From Oscillospiraceae bacterium (GTDB lineage: Bacteria; Bacillota; Clostridia; Oscillospirales; Acutalibacteraceae): 64,000 nucleotides of DNA. The notes below the pieces were generated by a model. The model saw only the letters and a program-made list of their open reading frames with translations, ran no database searches and was not told the DNA's origin. The DNA lies in contig SVPY01000010.1 in assembly GCA_015065615.1 (NCBI GenBank), positions 1 through 64,000 on the forward strand, written 5' to 3'. The position numbers and the translations under genes are program-made. Shown here in pieces: positions 33,324 through 41,693 of the stretch (positions are counted from its first letter, which is position 1; each line of letters opens with the position of its first letter).

Positions 33324-33352
33324 TTGACATTTAGCGAAACCCGTGATAAACT
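33324..33352 (+). promoter_or_regulatory. Sigma-A-type promoter for the DUF1508 gene
   Basis: TTGACA, 17-bp spacer, TAAACT, 43 bases before the ATG. Confidence 0.65.
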
Positions 33353-33395
33353 TTAATTAAATAAATTCGTAAAAACGAAAAGAGAGGGTATAAAT

Positions 33396-33764
33396 ATGGC
33401 AAAGTTTGTTATTAAAGAAGTTGCTACAGGTATCAAGTTCAATCTCAAGGCGGGTAACGGCGAAGTTATCGCTACGAGCGAAGTTTATGAGTCTGAATCT
33501 GCTTGCAAGAACGGTATTGAAAGCGTTAAGGCAAATGCACCTGTTGCAGATGTTGAAGATCAGACAGTTGAGGGCTTCGAGGCTGTTAAACATCCTAAGT
33601 TCGAAATGTATGCTGACAAGGCAGGCGAGTTCCGTTTCCGCTTAAAGGCAAAGAACGGTCAGATCATCGCTGTTTCTGAGGGCTATACTTCCAAAGCTGG
33701 CTGCGAAAACGGTATTGCAAGTGTTAAGAAGAACGCTGCTGAAGCTGAAGTAGTTGCTGAGTAA
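33396..33764 (+). CDS. DUF1508 (YegP-type) tandem-repeat protein
   Basis: 122-residue protein with two DUF1508 repeats, residues about 2-55 and 67-118. Each has the pattern F.(L/R)KA.NG..IA.SE.Y.S...C.NGI.SVK.NA (FNLKAGNGEVIATSEVYES and FRLKAKNGQIIAVSEGYTS). E. coli YegP belongs to this family; function is unknown. SD GAGAGGG. Codon use is strongly biased, suggesting high expression. A 72-codon gene follows 15 bases later. Confidence 0.9.
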   Translation: MAKFVIKEVATGIKFNLKAGNGEVIATSEVYESESACKNGIESVKANAPVADVEDQTVEGFEAVKHPKFEMYADKAGEFRFRLKAKNGQIIAVSEGYTSKAGCENGIASVKKNAAEAEVVAE

Positions 33765-33779
33765 TTTTGAGGTACTGTA

Positions 33780-33998
33780 ATGGATATCAAAGCAAAAATT
33801 GATGAAATAGTTGATAAAATTAAGAGCGATAAAAAGCTCGGCGAAAAATTCCAGAAGGATCCAATTAAGGTTATCGAGGATTTAATCGGTATCGATCTTC
33901 CCGACGATCAGCTCAAGGGTATAGTTGATGCAGTTAAAGCTAAAATTAATTTAGACAGCATCGGCAATATGTTCGGCGGATTATTCGGCAAGAAATAA
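33780..33998 (+). CDS. Small helical protein of unknown function
   Basis: 72-residue, charged, mostly helical protein (DIKAKIDEIVDKIKSDKKLG...IGIDLPDDQLKGIVDAVKAKI) ending in a Gly/Phe-rich tail (MFGGLFGKK). SD GAGGT 7 bases before the ATG and a terminator after it support a real gene cotranscribed with the DUF1508 gene. The helix plus short Gly tail is loosely reminiscent of leader peptides of modified-peptide clusters, but no modification enzyme is nearby and I do not assign it. Confidence 0.8.
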   Translation: MDIKAKIDEIVDKIKSDKKLGEKFQKDPIKVIEDLIGIDLPDDQLKGIVDAVKAKINLDSIGNMFGGLFGKK

Positions 33999-34005
33999 AA
34001 ATTAA

Positions 34006-34040
34006 GAGAGTAAGAGTTTTTTCTCTTACTCTCATTTTTT
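34006..34040. terminator. Bidirectional terminator
   Basis: Perfect 11-bp stem GAGAGTAAGAG / CTCTTACTCTC with T6 loop, T6 on the plus side; the minus-strand TPR gene ends at 34039. Confidence 0.9.
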
Positions 34041-35115
34041 ATTTTATACAGGAAGCTTCAATACCGCTTGCGAGAACCTTATTTAAGCGGTTTATATCAA
34101 AAACGTAATTCGAAGGGGATTTTCTTAAATATGCGTTTATTAATGCGGAGATTACCCTTTCGTTGTTGCTTTCCGGGGCGTTTAACATCAGTTCGGAAAT
34201 ATAGTAGGCTTTCTCTTTAGTGTTTTTCAAATCGGTAAAGAACGCATAATGAACCGCCTTCATTCCGCTCTCATTATCGGATTCAGCTTTTATAAGCACG
34301 GAGCAGCCTTGTTCGGTGTCGTAAAACTTTATTTCCTTAAGCTGTAAAGTATCGGGAGAGGGAAGATGTGTTTTGTATTCTTCAAGAAGAAGCATTAAGC
34401 TGGATTCTGTTTCTGTTACTTCCATCATGGAAACAGAATTCTGATAGAATTTAATGCTGTTTAATATGTTATAGGCACCGCGGTAATCGCCAAGCTCCAG
34501 ATTGGCAAGAGCTGTTTTGAAAAGTATATCTGCTTTCACATTTTCGCTGTCGCTGTGCTCGGGAATCTCCTTGAGCAAAGTAAGCGCTGTTTCAAAATCC
34601 CCTGAATCTTTGGCTTCAATGGCTCTTATGTAAATAATTTCATCAAGGATCTTACTTGCTTCCTTATCTTTTTTAATATCGTTTAAAAGTTCCTCGGCTG
34701 TTTCGTAGTCGGAAAGCTCAAAGGCCTTTTTACCTCTTAAAAGAGTGAGCTCGTAGTTTAAATCATCATATTCGCTGTAATCAGTAAGAGAAGAGAGTAA
34801 TTCATTGGCAAGTTCCAAATTGCCTTCAGCTATAGCGTCCTCATATTTTGAAAGAGTTAGCTTTGTAATAAGCTGACCGATTTTTTCGTGGGTCTGGATT
34901 TTTGCCATACATTCTTCTGCAAGCTCGTATTCTTTTTCTTCGATGTGAAGCTCTGCGTCAGCGTAAATCTCATCGGGACTCGGTACTACTATAGAAACAA
35001 TACCCCAAATCAGTAATGCCAAGAGAGCAACCGAAAGGGCTATTAGTATTATTCTGTTTCTTATCATTTTGCGGCGACGTTCCATTCGCCTGCGTCTTGT
35101 TACTCTTGATTCCAT
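34039..35115 (-). CDS. Membrane-anchored TPR-like repeat protein
   Basis: 358-residue protein: very basic N terminus (SRVTRRRRMERRRKMIRNR), one membrane helix (about residues 19-43), then helical TPR/Sel1-like repeats with patterns such as AEECMAKIQ, GNLELANELLSSL, YETAEELLNDIKKD, GDFETALTLLKEIPEHSDS and GDYRGAYNILNSIKFY (to about residue 235), ending in a mixed alpha/beta domain. Probably an N-in membrane scaffold with the repeats outside. No specific partner can be inferred. Monocistronic. Confidence 0.75.
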   Translation of the reverse strand: MESRVTRRRRMERRRKMIRNRIILIALSVALLALLIWGIVSIVVPSPDEIYADAELHIEEKEYELAEECMAKIQTHEKIGQLITKLTLSKYEDAIAEGNLELANELLSSLTDYSEYDDLNYELTLLRGKKAFELSDYETAEELLNDIKKDKEASKILDEIIYIRAIEAKDSGDFETALTLLKEIPEHSDSENVKADILFKTALANLELGDYRGAYNILNSIKFYQNSVSMMEVTETESSLMLLLEEYKTHLPSPDTLQLKEIKFYDTEQGCSVLIKAESDNESGMKAVHYAFFTDLKNTKEKAYYISELMLNAPESNNERVISALINAYLRKSPSNYVFDINRLNKVLASGIEASCIK

Positions 35116-35160
35116 ATATTACCTTACTTCATTTATAAAGTGTTCTGAATTATTAGATTT

Positions 35161-35189
35161 ATAATATCACAAACTTCAAAATAATACAA
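35161..35189 (-). promoter_or_regulatory. Sigma-A-type promoter for the TPR-like gene
   Basis: Minus strand TTGTAT, 17-bp spacer, TATTAT. Confidence 0.6.
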
Positions 35190-35248
35190 TATTTTATGCT
35201 TAATATAAAAAATAAAAAGACGGAATAAATAAAATTTGTTTTTTACCA

Positions 35249-35277
35249 TTGTACAGTAAAAAGAAAAGTGGTATAAT
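35249..35277 (+). promoter_or_regulatory. Sigma-A-type promoter for the DUF1846 gene
   Basis: TTGTAC, 17-bp spacer, TATAAT, 41 bases before the ATG. Confidence 0.75.
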
Positions 35278-35318
35278 AACCTTGTTTGTTAATTTTTGAT
35301 GTATGAGGTCTTTGGTTT

Positions 35319-36803
35319 ATGCAGCGAATTGGTTTTGACAACGAGAAATACGTTAAACTTCAGTCTGAAAAAATAAAAGAAAGAATCGAATATTTCGGCG
35401 GTAAACTCTATATGGAGTTTGGCGGTAAGCTTTTTGACGATTATCACGCCTCAAGAGTTCTTCCCGGTTTTAAGCCTGACAGTAAAGTAAGAATGCTTTT
35501 AGAGCTTAAGGATCATGCGGAAATAGTTATAGTAATAAGCGCGGAGGATATTGTTAAGAATAAAGCCCGCGGCGACCTTGGTATCACCTACGACCTTGAA
35601 GTATTAAGACTCATTGATGCTTTCAGAGGTATCGGCTTATACGTTGGCTCTGTTACGATGACAAGATTCAATAACCAGTCAAGCGCAGTTAAATTTATCG
35701 AAAGACTTAACTCATTAGGTATAAAAGTATATAAGCATTATTCTATTGAAGGTTATCCTTCAAATATTTCCCGTATAGTCAGTGAGGAAGGCTACGGCAG
35801 GAACGATTATATCGAGACAAGCAGAAGCCTCGTTGTTATTACGGCTCCCGGCCCCGGCAGCGGCAAGATGGCAGTTTGCTTAAGTCAGCTTTATCATGAA
35901 AATTTACGCGGTGTAAGAGCAGGTTATGCTAAATTCGAAACATTCCCAATATGGAATATCCCGTTGAAGCATCCTGTAAACCTTGCTTATGAAGCAGCTA
36001 CCGCTGATTTAAACGATGTTAATATGATTGACCCCTTCCACCTTGAAGCCTACGGTGAAACGGCAGTCAACTATAACCGTGACGTGGAAATATTCCCCTT
36101 GCTCAGAACTATGTTCGAGAATATTTACGGTTCTTCTCCCTATAATTCTCCTACTGATATGGGTGTAAATATGGTTGGTAACTGTATTTGTGATGATGAA
36201 GCAGTTACAGAGGCATCTTTCCAAGAGATTATCAGGCGCTATTACCTTGCAAAATGCGCCCACATTCAGGGTAAGTGGAGTCCCGAAGTTGCAAATAAAA
36301 TCGAATTCATTATGAATTCAGCTAAGATAAACGTCAAGTCAAGAAGAGTTATTGAAGCGGCAAAACAGAGGGAAGAGGAAACAGGCGCTCCCGCGGCGGC
36401 TATTGAGCTTCCGGACGGTACCGTGGTAACAGGTAAGACCAGCGATCTTTTAGGCGCTTCCAGCGCAATGCTTTTAAATGCGCTTAAATATTTAGCAGGT
36501 ATTGACGATAGCGCCCATCTTATCTCCCGTGAAATTATTGAGCCTATTCAGGATTTAAAGGTGGAGCACCTTGGTAATAAAAACCCGCGTCTCCATACTG
36601 ACGAAGTTCTTGTAGCCCTTTCAATTTGTGCCGCTACGGATCATCAGGCTGAAATGGCTATGCAGCAGCTAGGTAAATTAATTGGCTGTGAAGTTCACTC
36701 TACGGTTATACTTTCACAGGTAGATGAAAATATATTCAGAAAGTTAGGCGTAAATCTAACTACCGAGCCTAAATACCAGTTCCAGAATTTATATCACTCA
36801 TAA
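35319..36803 (+). CDS. DUF1846 protein
   Basis: 494-residue cytosolic protein matching the DUF1846 family end to end (family length about 490-505). Landmarks: opening IGFDNEKYVKLQSEKIKERI, FGGKLFDDYHASRVLPGF, the P-loop-like ITAPGPGSGKMAVCLSQ at about 173-190, and KWSPEVANKIEFIMNSAKIN. Crystal structures exist for family members but no reaction is established; a nucleotide-binding role is inferred from the Gly-rich loop. Monocistronic, with own promoter and terminator. Confidence 0.9.
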   Translation: MQRIGFDNEKYVKLQSEKIKERIEYFGGKLYMEFGGKLFDDYHASRVLPGFKPDSKVRMLLELKDHAEIVIVISAEDIVKNKARGDLGITYDLEVLRLIDAFRGIGLYVGSVTMTRFNNQSSAVKFIERLNSLGIKVYKHYSIEGYPSNISRIVSEEGYGRNDYIETSRSLVVITAPGPGSGKMAVCLSQLYHENLRGVRAGYAKFETFPIWNIPLKHPVNLAYEAATADLNDVNMIDPFHLEAYGETAVNYNRDVEIFPLLRTMFENIYGSSPYNSPTDMGVNMVGNCICDDEAVTEASFQEIIRRYYLAKCAHIQGKWSPEVANKIEFIMNSAKINVKSRRVIEAAKQREEETGAPAAAIELPDGTVVTGKTSDLLGASSAMLLNALKYLAGIDDSAHLISREIIEPIQDLKVEHLGNKNPRLHTDEVLVALSICAATDHQAEMAMQQLGKLIGCEVHSTVILSQVDENIFRKLGVNLTTEPKYQFQNLYHS

Positions 36804-36808
36804 AATAA

Positions 36809-36851
36809 AAGGTACTTAAGAAGTAAAATTCTTAAGTACCTTAATTTTTTT
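36809..36851. terminator. Bidirectional terminator between DUF1846 and potD
   Basis: Perfect 14-bp stem AAGGTACTTAAGAA / TTCTTAAGTACCTT, GTAAAA loop, T7 on the plus side. Confidence 0.9.
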
Positions 36852-38055
36852 ACATTAGCTCGCGTTTTCGCTTTAATCTCTTATGGATGATGATCCATAT
36901 ATATATTGCAAGGAACACGGCAATTATCAGTATCAGAGTAAGTGAATCGCCGGGGCCGCCCATTTTAACTTCTGCCCAAAGCGAGTCAAGAAGTGTTGAA
37001 ATATCATCGGGGAGTGTAGTGAAAGCCTCTGTCTTACTGAGTGTCTCCTCAGAAGGATAGAAAATTTCGTTGTTAACCGCCTCTTCACTTAAATATTCCT
37101 TAGCAGCTGAAATAGGAGTTGAATAACCGACGAAATCCATATTTGCGCCTGCTATTTCAGGGTCACACATAAAGTTTATGTAAGCTTCTGCTTCGGCTTT
37201 ATGCGTACTTGTGATAGGAATACACATTGAGTCTACGAAATAGTTCGTGCCTTCTTCGGGGAAGATAAATCCGATGTGCTCGTTATTGTCAACCAGAGTA
37301 CCTGCGTCGCCGGAGTAGTAGGGGGCAAGCCAAGCTTCGCCGCTTTCCATCTTGTCGAAGATCTGGTCCATTACGTAGGCCTGTACCAAAGGTTTCTGTT
37401 CTTTTAGAAGCATAGCGGCTTCTTCCCAATGGTTTGCATCGGTTGAATTTAAACTGAACCCTAAACGGCTGAATGCGATAGCAAAAGCATCACGGGGATT
37501 ATCGAACATTAAAATTTTACCTGAATACTGTTCATCCCAAAGTATTTCCCAGCTTGTAGGAGCTTCTTTAATATGGTCTTTATTATAGAAGATACCAACT
37601 AAACCCCAGGTATAGGGGACGGAGTGTTTACATTCGGGGTCGTATGCAGGGTCTCTGAACTTTTCATCAATATACTGAAAGTTGGGAATATTATTGAAAT
37701 CAAGTTCGTGAAGCATACCCTCGTTTATAAGCTTTGAGACCATATATTCTGAGGGGATGATAACGTCGTAATCGGCGCCGCCGCCTGCAAGTTTGGAATA
37801 AAGAGATTCGTTACTGTCAAAGGTGGTGTAATTAACCTGAATACCTGTTCTTCTTGTAAATTCAGCATTTACGTCCAAAGAACCGTCGGTACCGTTGGAA
37901 ATGTATTCACCCCAGTTATAAACGTTAATGGTAACACCAGTTAAAGGCGCTGCTTCATCTTCACTTAATTCATCTGCAGTAACACAGAAAGTAAGTGAAG
38001 AAAATAAAATTAAGAAGGAAAAAAGAACTGCTAAAATTTTACTATACTTTTTCAA
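36850..38055 (-). CDS. potD: Spermidine/putrescine ABC transporter substrate-binding protein PotD with C-terminal membrane anchor
   Basis: 401-residue polyamine-binding protein. Signal peptide about residues 1-27 (ILAVLFSFLILFSSLTFCVTA), then the PotD fold (INVYNWGEYI, FEPFTRRTGIQVNY-like FTRRTGIQVNYTTFDSNES, GADYDVIIPSEYMV, VPYTWGLVGIFYN, GEAWLAPYYSGDA). The C terminus adds a hydrophobic helix (LTLILIIAVFLAIYIWIII) and a basic tail (HKRLKRKREL), so it is probably tethered by a C-terminal anchor instead of a lipobox. Starts at TTG overlapping the potC stop (TTGA) with GGAGGG upstream. Last gene of potABCD. Confidence 0.93.
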   Translation of the reverse strand: MKKYSKILAVLFSFLILFSSLTFCVTADELSEDEAAPLTGVTINVYNWGEYISNGTDGSLDVNAEFTRRTGIQVNYTTFDSNESLYSKLAGGGADYDVIIPSEYMVSKLINEGMLHELDFNNIPNFQYIDEKFRDPAYDPECKHSVPYTWGLVGIFYNKDHIKEAPTSWEILWDEQYSGKILMFDNPRDAFAIAFSRLGFSLNSTDANHWEEAAMLLKEQKPLVQAYVMDQIFDKMESGEAWLAPYYSGDAGTLVDNNEHIGFIFPEEGTNYFVDSMCIPITSTHKAEAEAYINFMCDPEIAGANMDFVGYSTPISAAKEYLSEEAVNNEIFYPSEETLSKTEAFTTLPDDISTLLDSLWAEVKMGGPGDSLTLILIIAVFLAIYIWIIIHKRLKRKRELM

Positions 38056-38852
38056 CGTGCTTTACCCTCCTTTTTATCCTTACTGTTTCTTACGTTAACA
38101 ATGATAAGGAGAATAAGAATAACCGCAAATAAAAGTGTGGAGAGCGCGTTTATCTCAGGGCTGATTCTCTTTCTTGTCATTGAGTAGATGTAGATGGGGA
38201 GAGTCTGTGTTGTGCCGCTTGTAAAGTAGCTTATTACGAAGTCGTCAATAGAAAGTGTAAGACTCATAATAAAGCCTGTAGTAATACCGGGCATAATCTC
38301 GGGAAGAACAACTTTATAGAAAGCTTTAAAAGGAGTACAGCCTAAATCCTGAGCAGCTTCGTATAGATTCGGGTTCATTTGCCTGAGCTTAGGAAGTACA
38401 TTTAAAATAACGTAAGGTAAGCAGAAGGTGATGTGCGCAGCAATAAGTGAAGCCATACCAAGACTTTTGCCGCCGAATATCTTAACGAAGAAAACAAAGA
38501 GAAGCATTAAAGAAACACCGGTTACGATTTCAGGGTTAACCATAGGCAGGTTGGTAGCGGTGAGCATTGCTTTTTTGGCTTTTTTGTTCATTGCATTTAT
38601 ACCTATAGCCGCCATAGTACCGAGAACTGTGGATATAATAGCTGTAACAATTGCGATAATAAGTGTGTTTGTAAGCGCTTCAAGCAGGAGCCTATCCTCA
38701 AAAAGCATCTTATACCATTTTAAAGTGAAACCGCTCCATATTGTACGGCTGCCTGTTTCAGTATCGTTAAATGAAAAAACAACCAGAACTAAAATAGGCG
38801 CATAGAGGAATATAAAGATAAGTGTGGAGTAGATTTTAGATAATACTTTCAT
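38052..38852 (-). CDS. potC: Polyamine ABC transporter permease PotC
   Basis: 266-residue inner-membrane permease with six predicted helices and the EAA loop (YEAAQDLGCTPFKAFYKVVLPEIMPGI) that docks the ATPase. PotC-like features: FSFNDTETGSRTIWSGFTLKWY near the N terminus and DDFVISYFTSG. Coupled to potB by an ATGA overlap and to potD by a TTGA overlap. SD AGGAGGTG. Confidence 0.95.
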   Translation of the reverse strand: MKVLSKIYSTLIFIFLYAPILVLVVFSFNDTETGSRTIWSGFTLKWYKMLFEDRLLLEALTNTLIIAIVTAIISTVLGTMAAIGINAMNKKAKKAMLTATNLPMVNPEIVTGVSLMLLFVFFVKIFGGKSLGMASLIAAHITFCLPYVILNVLPKLRQMNPNLYEAAQDLGCTPFKAFYKVVLPEIMPGITTGFIMSLTLSIDDFVISYFTSGTTQTLPIYIYSMTRKRISPEINALSTLLFAVILILLIIVNVRNSKDKKEGKAR

Positions 38853-39667
38853 ATCATCACACCTCCTGAACCCTCTTCGTCGTCATCAAACTGATTCATA
38901 ATACCCATACAAATAAGAATGATAACCATAAGAACAAGAGATATAGCGGAACCCAGGTTGGGATTATAAGCAGAACCTAAGAACTGCATATCAATAAGGT
39001 CACCAATAAGTAAGTTTCCGCCGCCGCCAAGCATTTTTGAAATAATAAAAGTAGAAACAGCAGGAACAAATACCATTGTAATGCCGGAAATAATGCCGGG
39101 CATAGACATAGGAATTATAACCTTCATAAATACTTTTACGTTGTTTGCGCCTAAATCCTGAGCTGCCTCAATAACACTGCCGTTTATTTTAGTAAGAACG
39201 GAGTAGAGGGGGAGAATCATATATGGAATATAGTTATAAACCATACCAAGAACCACAGCTCCGGAAGTATTTATCATATGTACTCTCGGTAGTCCTATAG
39301 ATACAAGGAAGTTATTAATAAGGCCGTTATCTTCAAGTAAGCTCATCCATGCGTATGTGCGAAGAAGGAAGTTCATCCACATAGGCATCATAACAAGCAT
39401 TGTCATAACCGTCTGGGTTTTGAAGCTTGCCTTTGATATCATATAGGCAAGAGGATAAGCGAGCACGAGACAGATTATTGTAGCAAGTAAGCCAAGCCAG
39501 ATGGATCTTAAAAATACGTTGCTGTACTGGCCTACTTTCATAATGTTATCTAAAGTGAATGCACCGTTTTTATCGGTAAATGCAAAGAAACCTACCAAAA
39601 TAAGGGGGAGGATAATAAAAATTATCATCCACACTGTATAAGGTGCGGCAAGCCATTTATTCTTCAT
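38849..39667 (-). CDS. potB: Polyamine ABC transporter permease PotB
   Basis: 272-residue permease with six helices and the EAA loop (IEAAQDLGANNVKVFMKVIIPMSMPGI). ATG at 39667 (MKNKWLAAPYTVW) is chosen: GGAGGA lies 6-8 bases upstream and this matches PotB N termini, whereas the longer open frame to 39739 would add a basic stretch lying wholly inside potA. Overlaps the potA end by 11 bases. With PotC it forms the membrane channel. Confidence 0.93.
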   Translation of the reverse strand: MKNKWLAAPYTVWMIIFIILPLILVGFFAFTDKNGAFTLDNIMKVGQYSNVFLRSIWLGLLATIICLVLAYPLAYMISKASFKTQTVMTMLVMMPMWMNFLLRTYAWMSLLEDNGLINNFLVSIGLPRVHMINTSGAVVLGMVYNYIPYMILPLYSVLTKINGSVIEAAQDLGANNVKVFMKVIIPMSMPGIISGITMVFVPAVSTFIISKMLGGGGNLLIGDLIDMQFLGSAYNPNLGSAISLVLMVIILICMGIMNQFDDDEEGSGGVMI

Positions 39668-40817
39668 CTTTCTCCTCCGTTTCTTCAGCGCCTTCATCTG
39701 CTTCTTCGGAAAGAATGATGTCCTCCTCCATCTCGTCACTGAAGGTGCTGTAGTCGCCCATTGTGCCGGAGTATACGGATTTAGCCATTACGTGAATATC
39801 GTCGGGAGTAAGTGCAAGACCGATATTATCGCCAACGTGCTGTACGTCGGTAGTCTGAATCATCCACTTAAATCCGTCAACGTCTACTATAACTTCGTAG
39901 TGAACACCCTTGAAGGTAACACTTGTAACAACACCGTTAATATGAGCGCCGGGGGAGGATGCCTTAACTATATCGATATCCTCAGGTCTTATAACGATAT
40001 CAACGGGAGCCATTTTGCCGAAGCCGTGGTCAAGGGACTTGAATCTCTGACCTGCAACTTCAACCAGATAGTCGTCTACCATCAAGCCGTCAAGAATATT
40101 ACTTTCACCGATAAAGTCGGCAACAAAAGCGTTCTTGGGTTCGTTATAAATATCAATGGGAGTACCGATTTGCTGAATGTCGCCCTTATCCATAACAACA
40201 ACTGTGTCCGACATAGAGAGGGCTTCTTCCTGATCGTGTGTAACGAAAACGAAAGTGATACCAACAGCCTGCTGGATTTTCTTAAGTTCGCTCTGCATAT
40301 CCTTACGAAGCTTAAGGTCAAGGGCGCTTAAAGGTTCGTCGAGCAAAAGCACCTTGGGGTCGTTGGCAAGAGCTCTTGCTATAGCGATTCGCTGCTGCTG
40401 ACCGCCTGAAAGCTGACCGACACCGCGGTGAGCCATACCGTTCAAGTTAACCATATGAAGCATTTCGGTAACTGTTTTCTTGATTTCGTCTTCGCTTTTC
40501 TTTTTAAGTCTCATACCGAACGCAATATTATCGTATACGTTAAGATGAGGGAATAAAGCGTATTTCTGGAAAATTGTATTTACATTTCTCTTGTGAGGAG
40601 GGAGATTTGTAATTTTTTTACCGGCAAAGTAAACGTCGCCGCTGTCGGGCTTAATAAAACCTGCAATAGTACGAAGAGCGGTGGTTTTGCCGCAGCCCGA
40701 AGGGCCTAAGAGTGTGACGAATTCACCGTCACGGATTGAAAGATTGAAGTTTTTCAGTACAGGTTCTCCGTCGAATGAAACGGAAATATTTGAAAGCGAA
40801 ATAATAGGTTCTTTCAT
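39657..40817 (-). CDS. potA: Polyamine ABC transporter ATP-binding protein PotA
   Basis: 386-residue ABC ATPase. Walker A GPSGCGKTT, Q-loop TIFQKYALFPH, signature LSGGQQQRIAIARA, Walker B VLLLDEPLSALD and switch His VTHDQEEAL are intact; a C-terminal TOBE domain (about 270-360) is followed by a very acidic Glu/Asp tail. ATG at 40817 is preferred: AAGGGG lies 9 bases upstream, while the in-frame ATG at 40826 would directly abut it. First gene of the importer operon, preceded by a long leader. Confidence 0.95.
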   Translation of the reverse strand: MKEPIISLSNISVSFDGEPVLKNFNLSIRDGEFVTLLGPSGCGKTTALRTIAGFIKPDSGDVYFAGKKITNLPPHKRNVNTIFQKYALFPHLNVYDNIAFGMRLKKKSEDEIKKTVTEMLHMVNLNGMAHRGVGQLSGGQQQRIAIARALANDPKVLLLDEPLSALDLKLRKDMQSELKKIQQAVGITFVFVTHDQEEALSMSDTVVVMDKGDIQQIGTPIDIYNEPKNAFVADFIGESNILDGLMVDDYLVEVAGQRFKSLDHGFGKMAPVDIVIRPEDIDIVKASSPGAHINGVVTSVTFKGVHYEVIVDVDGFKWMIQTTDVQHVGDNIGLALTPDDIHVMAKSVYSGTMGDYSTFSDEMEEDIILSEEADEGAEETEEKDEE

Positions 40818-41021
40818 AATGTGCATCCCCTTTGCGTAATGGCGGATATACCGCGAAATAGTAGCGTGTTCTTTGTTTTACACATACCCCGAAAAAATAT
40901 CAAAAAAGCCGTCGCAAAGGATTTATTCAATCTTTAAAGGCTTATTATTCTTTCGGCTAAAGTGCTGCTACCGCGTCCGAAAAAGGGCGGGAGTAGTACA
41001 GTTTCTAGATGCATACGCGAT
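40818..41021 (-). promoter_or_regulatory. Long potABCD leader with alternative hairpins (attenuator candidate)
   Basis: About 200 nt separate the predicted start site from potA. On the minus strand a CCGAAAG segment (plus 40950-40956) can pair either with upstream CTTTTTCGG (plus 40977-40985) or with downstream CTTT...CGGCT (plus 40907-40919), and the latter is followed by a T6 tract (plus 40902-40907) and a second T6 (40892-40897). That is the layout of an attenuator or riboswitch. I do not recognise a known class. The rest of the 40818-41316 gap (41056-41271) is AT-rich with nothing identifiable. Confidence 0.4.
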
Positions 41022-41027
41022 GATTTT

Positions 41028-41055
41028 ATTATAGGTTAAAATCGCAAAATGTCAA
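41028..41055 (-). promoter_or_regulatory. Sigma-A-type promoter for potABCD
   Basis: Minus strand TTGACA, 16-bp spacer, TATAAT. Confidence 0.75.
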
Positions 41056-41271
41056 TATATTCGGGGAAAATTCATCAAAATACTGCAATATTCTATCATA
41101 ATTTTTAAAAATCCTCCCGAATTCTCTGCGATTCTCCCGAATACTCAATTTTTTCGTGCTTAATTATAAATCACAGGGTAAAAAGCGGTTACTAAGGTAA
41201 AACAGCGGTGTTTTTGTTAAATGTGCACATAAAAAGCAAAAAAGATTTTTTCTTTTCCGCTATAAAAAAGC

Positions 41272-41300
41272 TTGACAATATAGATTCTCTATGATAAAAT
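41272..41300 (+). promoter_or_regulatory. Sigma-A-type promoter for the tRNA-Ser pair
   Basis: TTGACA, 17-bp spacer, TAAAAT, 16 bases ahead of the first tRNA. Confidence 0.8.
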
Positions 41301-41316
41301 ACTTCTTGTTCAGCAC

Positions 41317-41405
41317 GGAGAGGTGTCCGAGTGGTTTAAGGAGCTAGTCTTGAAAACTAGTGATCTCGCAAGGGACCAAGAGTTCGAATCTCTTCCTCTC
41401 CGCCA
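41317..41405 (+). tRNA. tRNA-Ser (TGA)
   Basis: 89 nt including encoded CCA. Acceptor GGAGAGG / CCTCTCC, G discriminator, anticodon stem CTAGT / ACTAG with loop CTTGAAA (anticodon TGA), long variable arm typical of class II tRNAs, and T-loop GTTCGAATC. Confidence 0.97.
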
Positions 41406-41429
41406 CATAAAATTTTTATTTTTCACCAT

Positions 41430-41519
41430 GGAGAAGTACCCAAGTGGTGAAGGGGCTCCCCTGCTAAGGGAGTAGGTCGGGAAACCGGCGCATGGGTTCA
41501 AATCCCATCTTCTCCGCCA
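41430..41519 (+). tRNA. tRNA-Ser (GCT)
   Basis: 90 nt including encoded CCA. Acceptor GGAGAAG / CTTCTCC, anticodon stem CTCCC / GGGAG with loop CTGCTAA (anticodon GCT), long variable arm with GGTCGGGAAACCGGCG, T-loop GTTCAAATC. Lies 24 bases after the first tRNA and is probably cotranscribed. Confidence 0.97.
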
Positions 41520-41523
41520 GATA

Positions 41524-41551
41524 AAACCTTTGTCGCAAGACAGAGGTTTTT
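41524..41551 (+). terminator. Intrinsic terminator after the tRNAs
   Basis: 11-bp stem AAACCTTTGTC / GACAGAGGTTT (one T-G pair), GCAA tetraloop, T5 tract. Confidence 0.9.
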
Positions 41552-41613
41552 CTTATTTTTCAGGTAATTTTAAGTATTATTAAATGCTTCTATGGTTTGC
41601 ATTTATAATTGCG

Positions 41614-41642
41614 TTGAAAAAACGTAAATCCTTTGCTATAAT
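41614..41642 (+). promoter_or_regulatory. Sigma-A-type promoter for the zincin-like lipoprotein
   Basis: TTGAAA, 17-bp spacer, TATAAT. Confidence 0.75.
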
Positions 41643-41693
41643 CATAGTGTTATTTAAAATATATCTTTATAAATAAGGATGGACTGATTCAGG

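Noticed and set aside
33780..33998. Ribosomal peptide (RiPP) precursor with Nif11/NHLP-like leader
   Set aside because: Only a loose helical resemblance; no radical SAM, dehydratase, protease or exporter is nearby.
39668..39739. Longer potB reading frame
   Set aside because: The extra residues lie entirely within potA coding sequence and have no counterpart in PotB; a strong SD precedes the ATG at 39667.
39792..40331. 179-codon plus-strand open frame
   Set aside because: Antisense to potA, which has complete ABC motifs.
40818..41021. T-box, ykkC/guanidine or preQ1 riboswitch upstream of potA
   Set aside because: I could not find the T-box UGG/antiterminator core, the ykkC or the preQ1 consensus by eye, so only an unclassified leader is reported.
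41310..41501. 63-codon open frame on the minus strand
   Set aside because: It lies antisense across both tRNA-Ser genes and reflects their structure; no SD and a common tRNA-antisense artefact.
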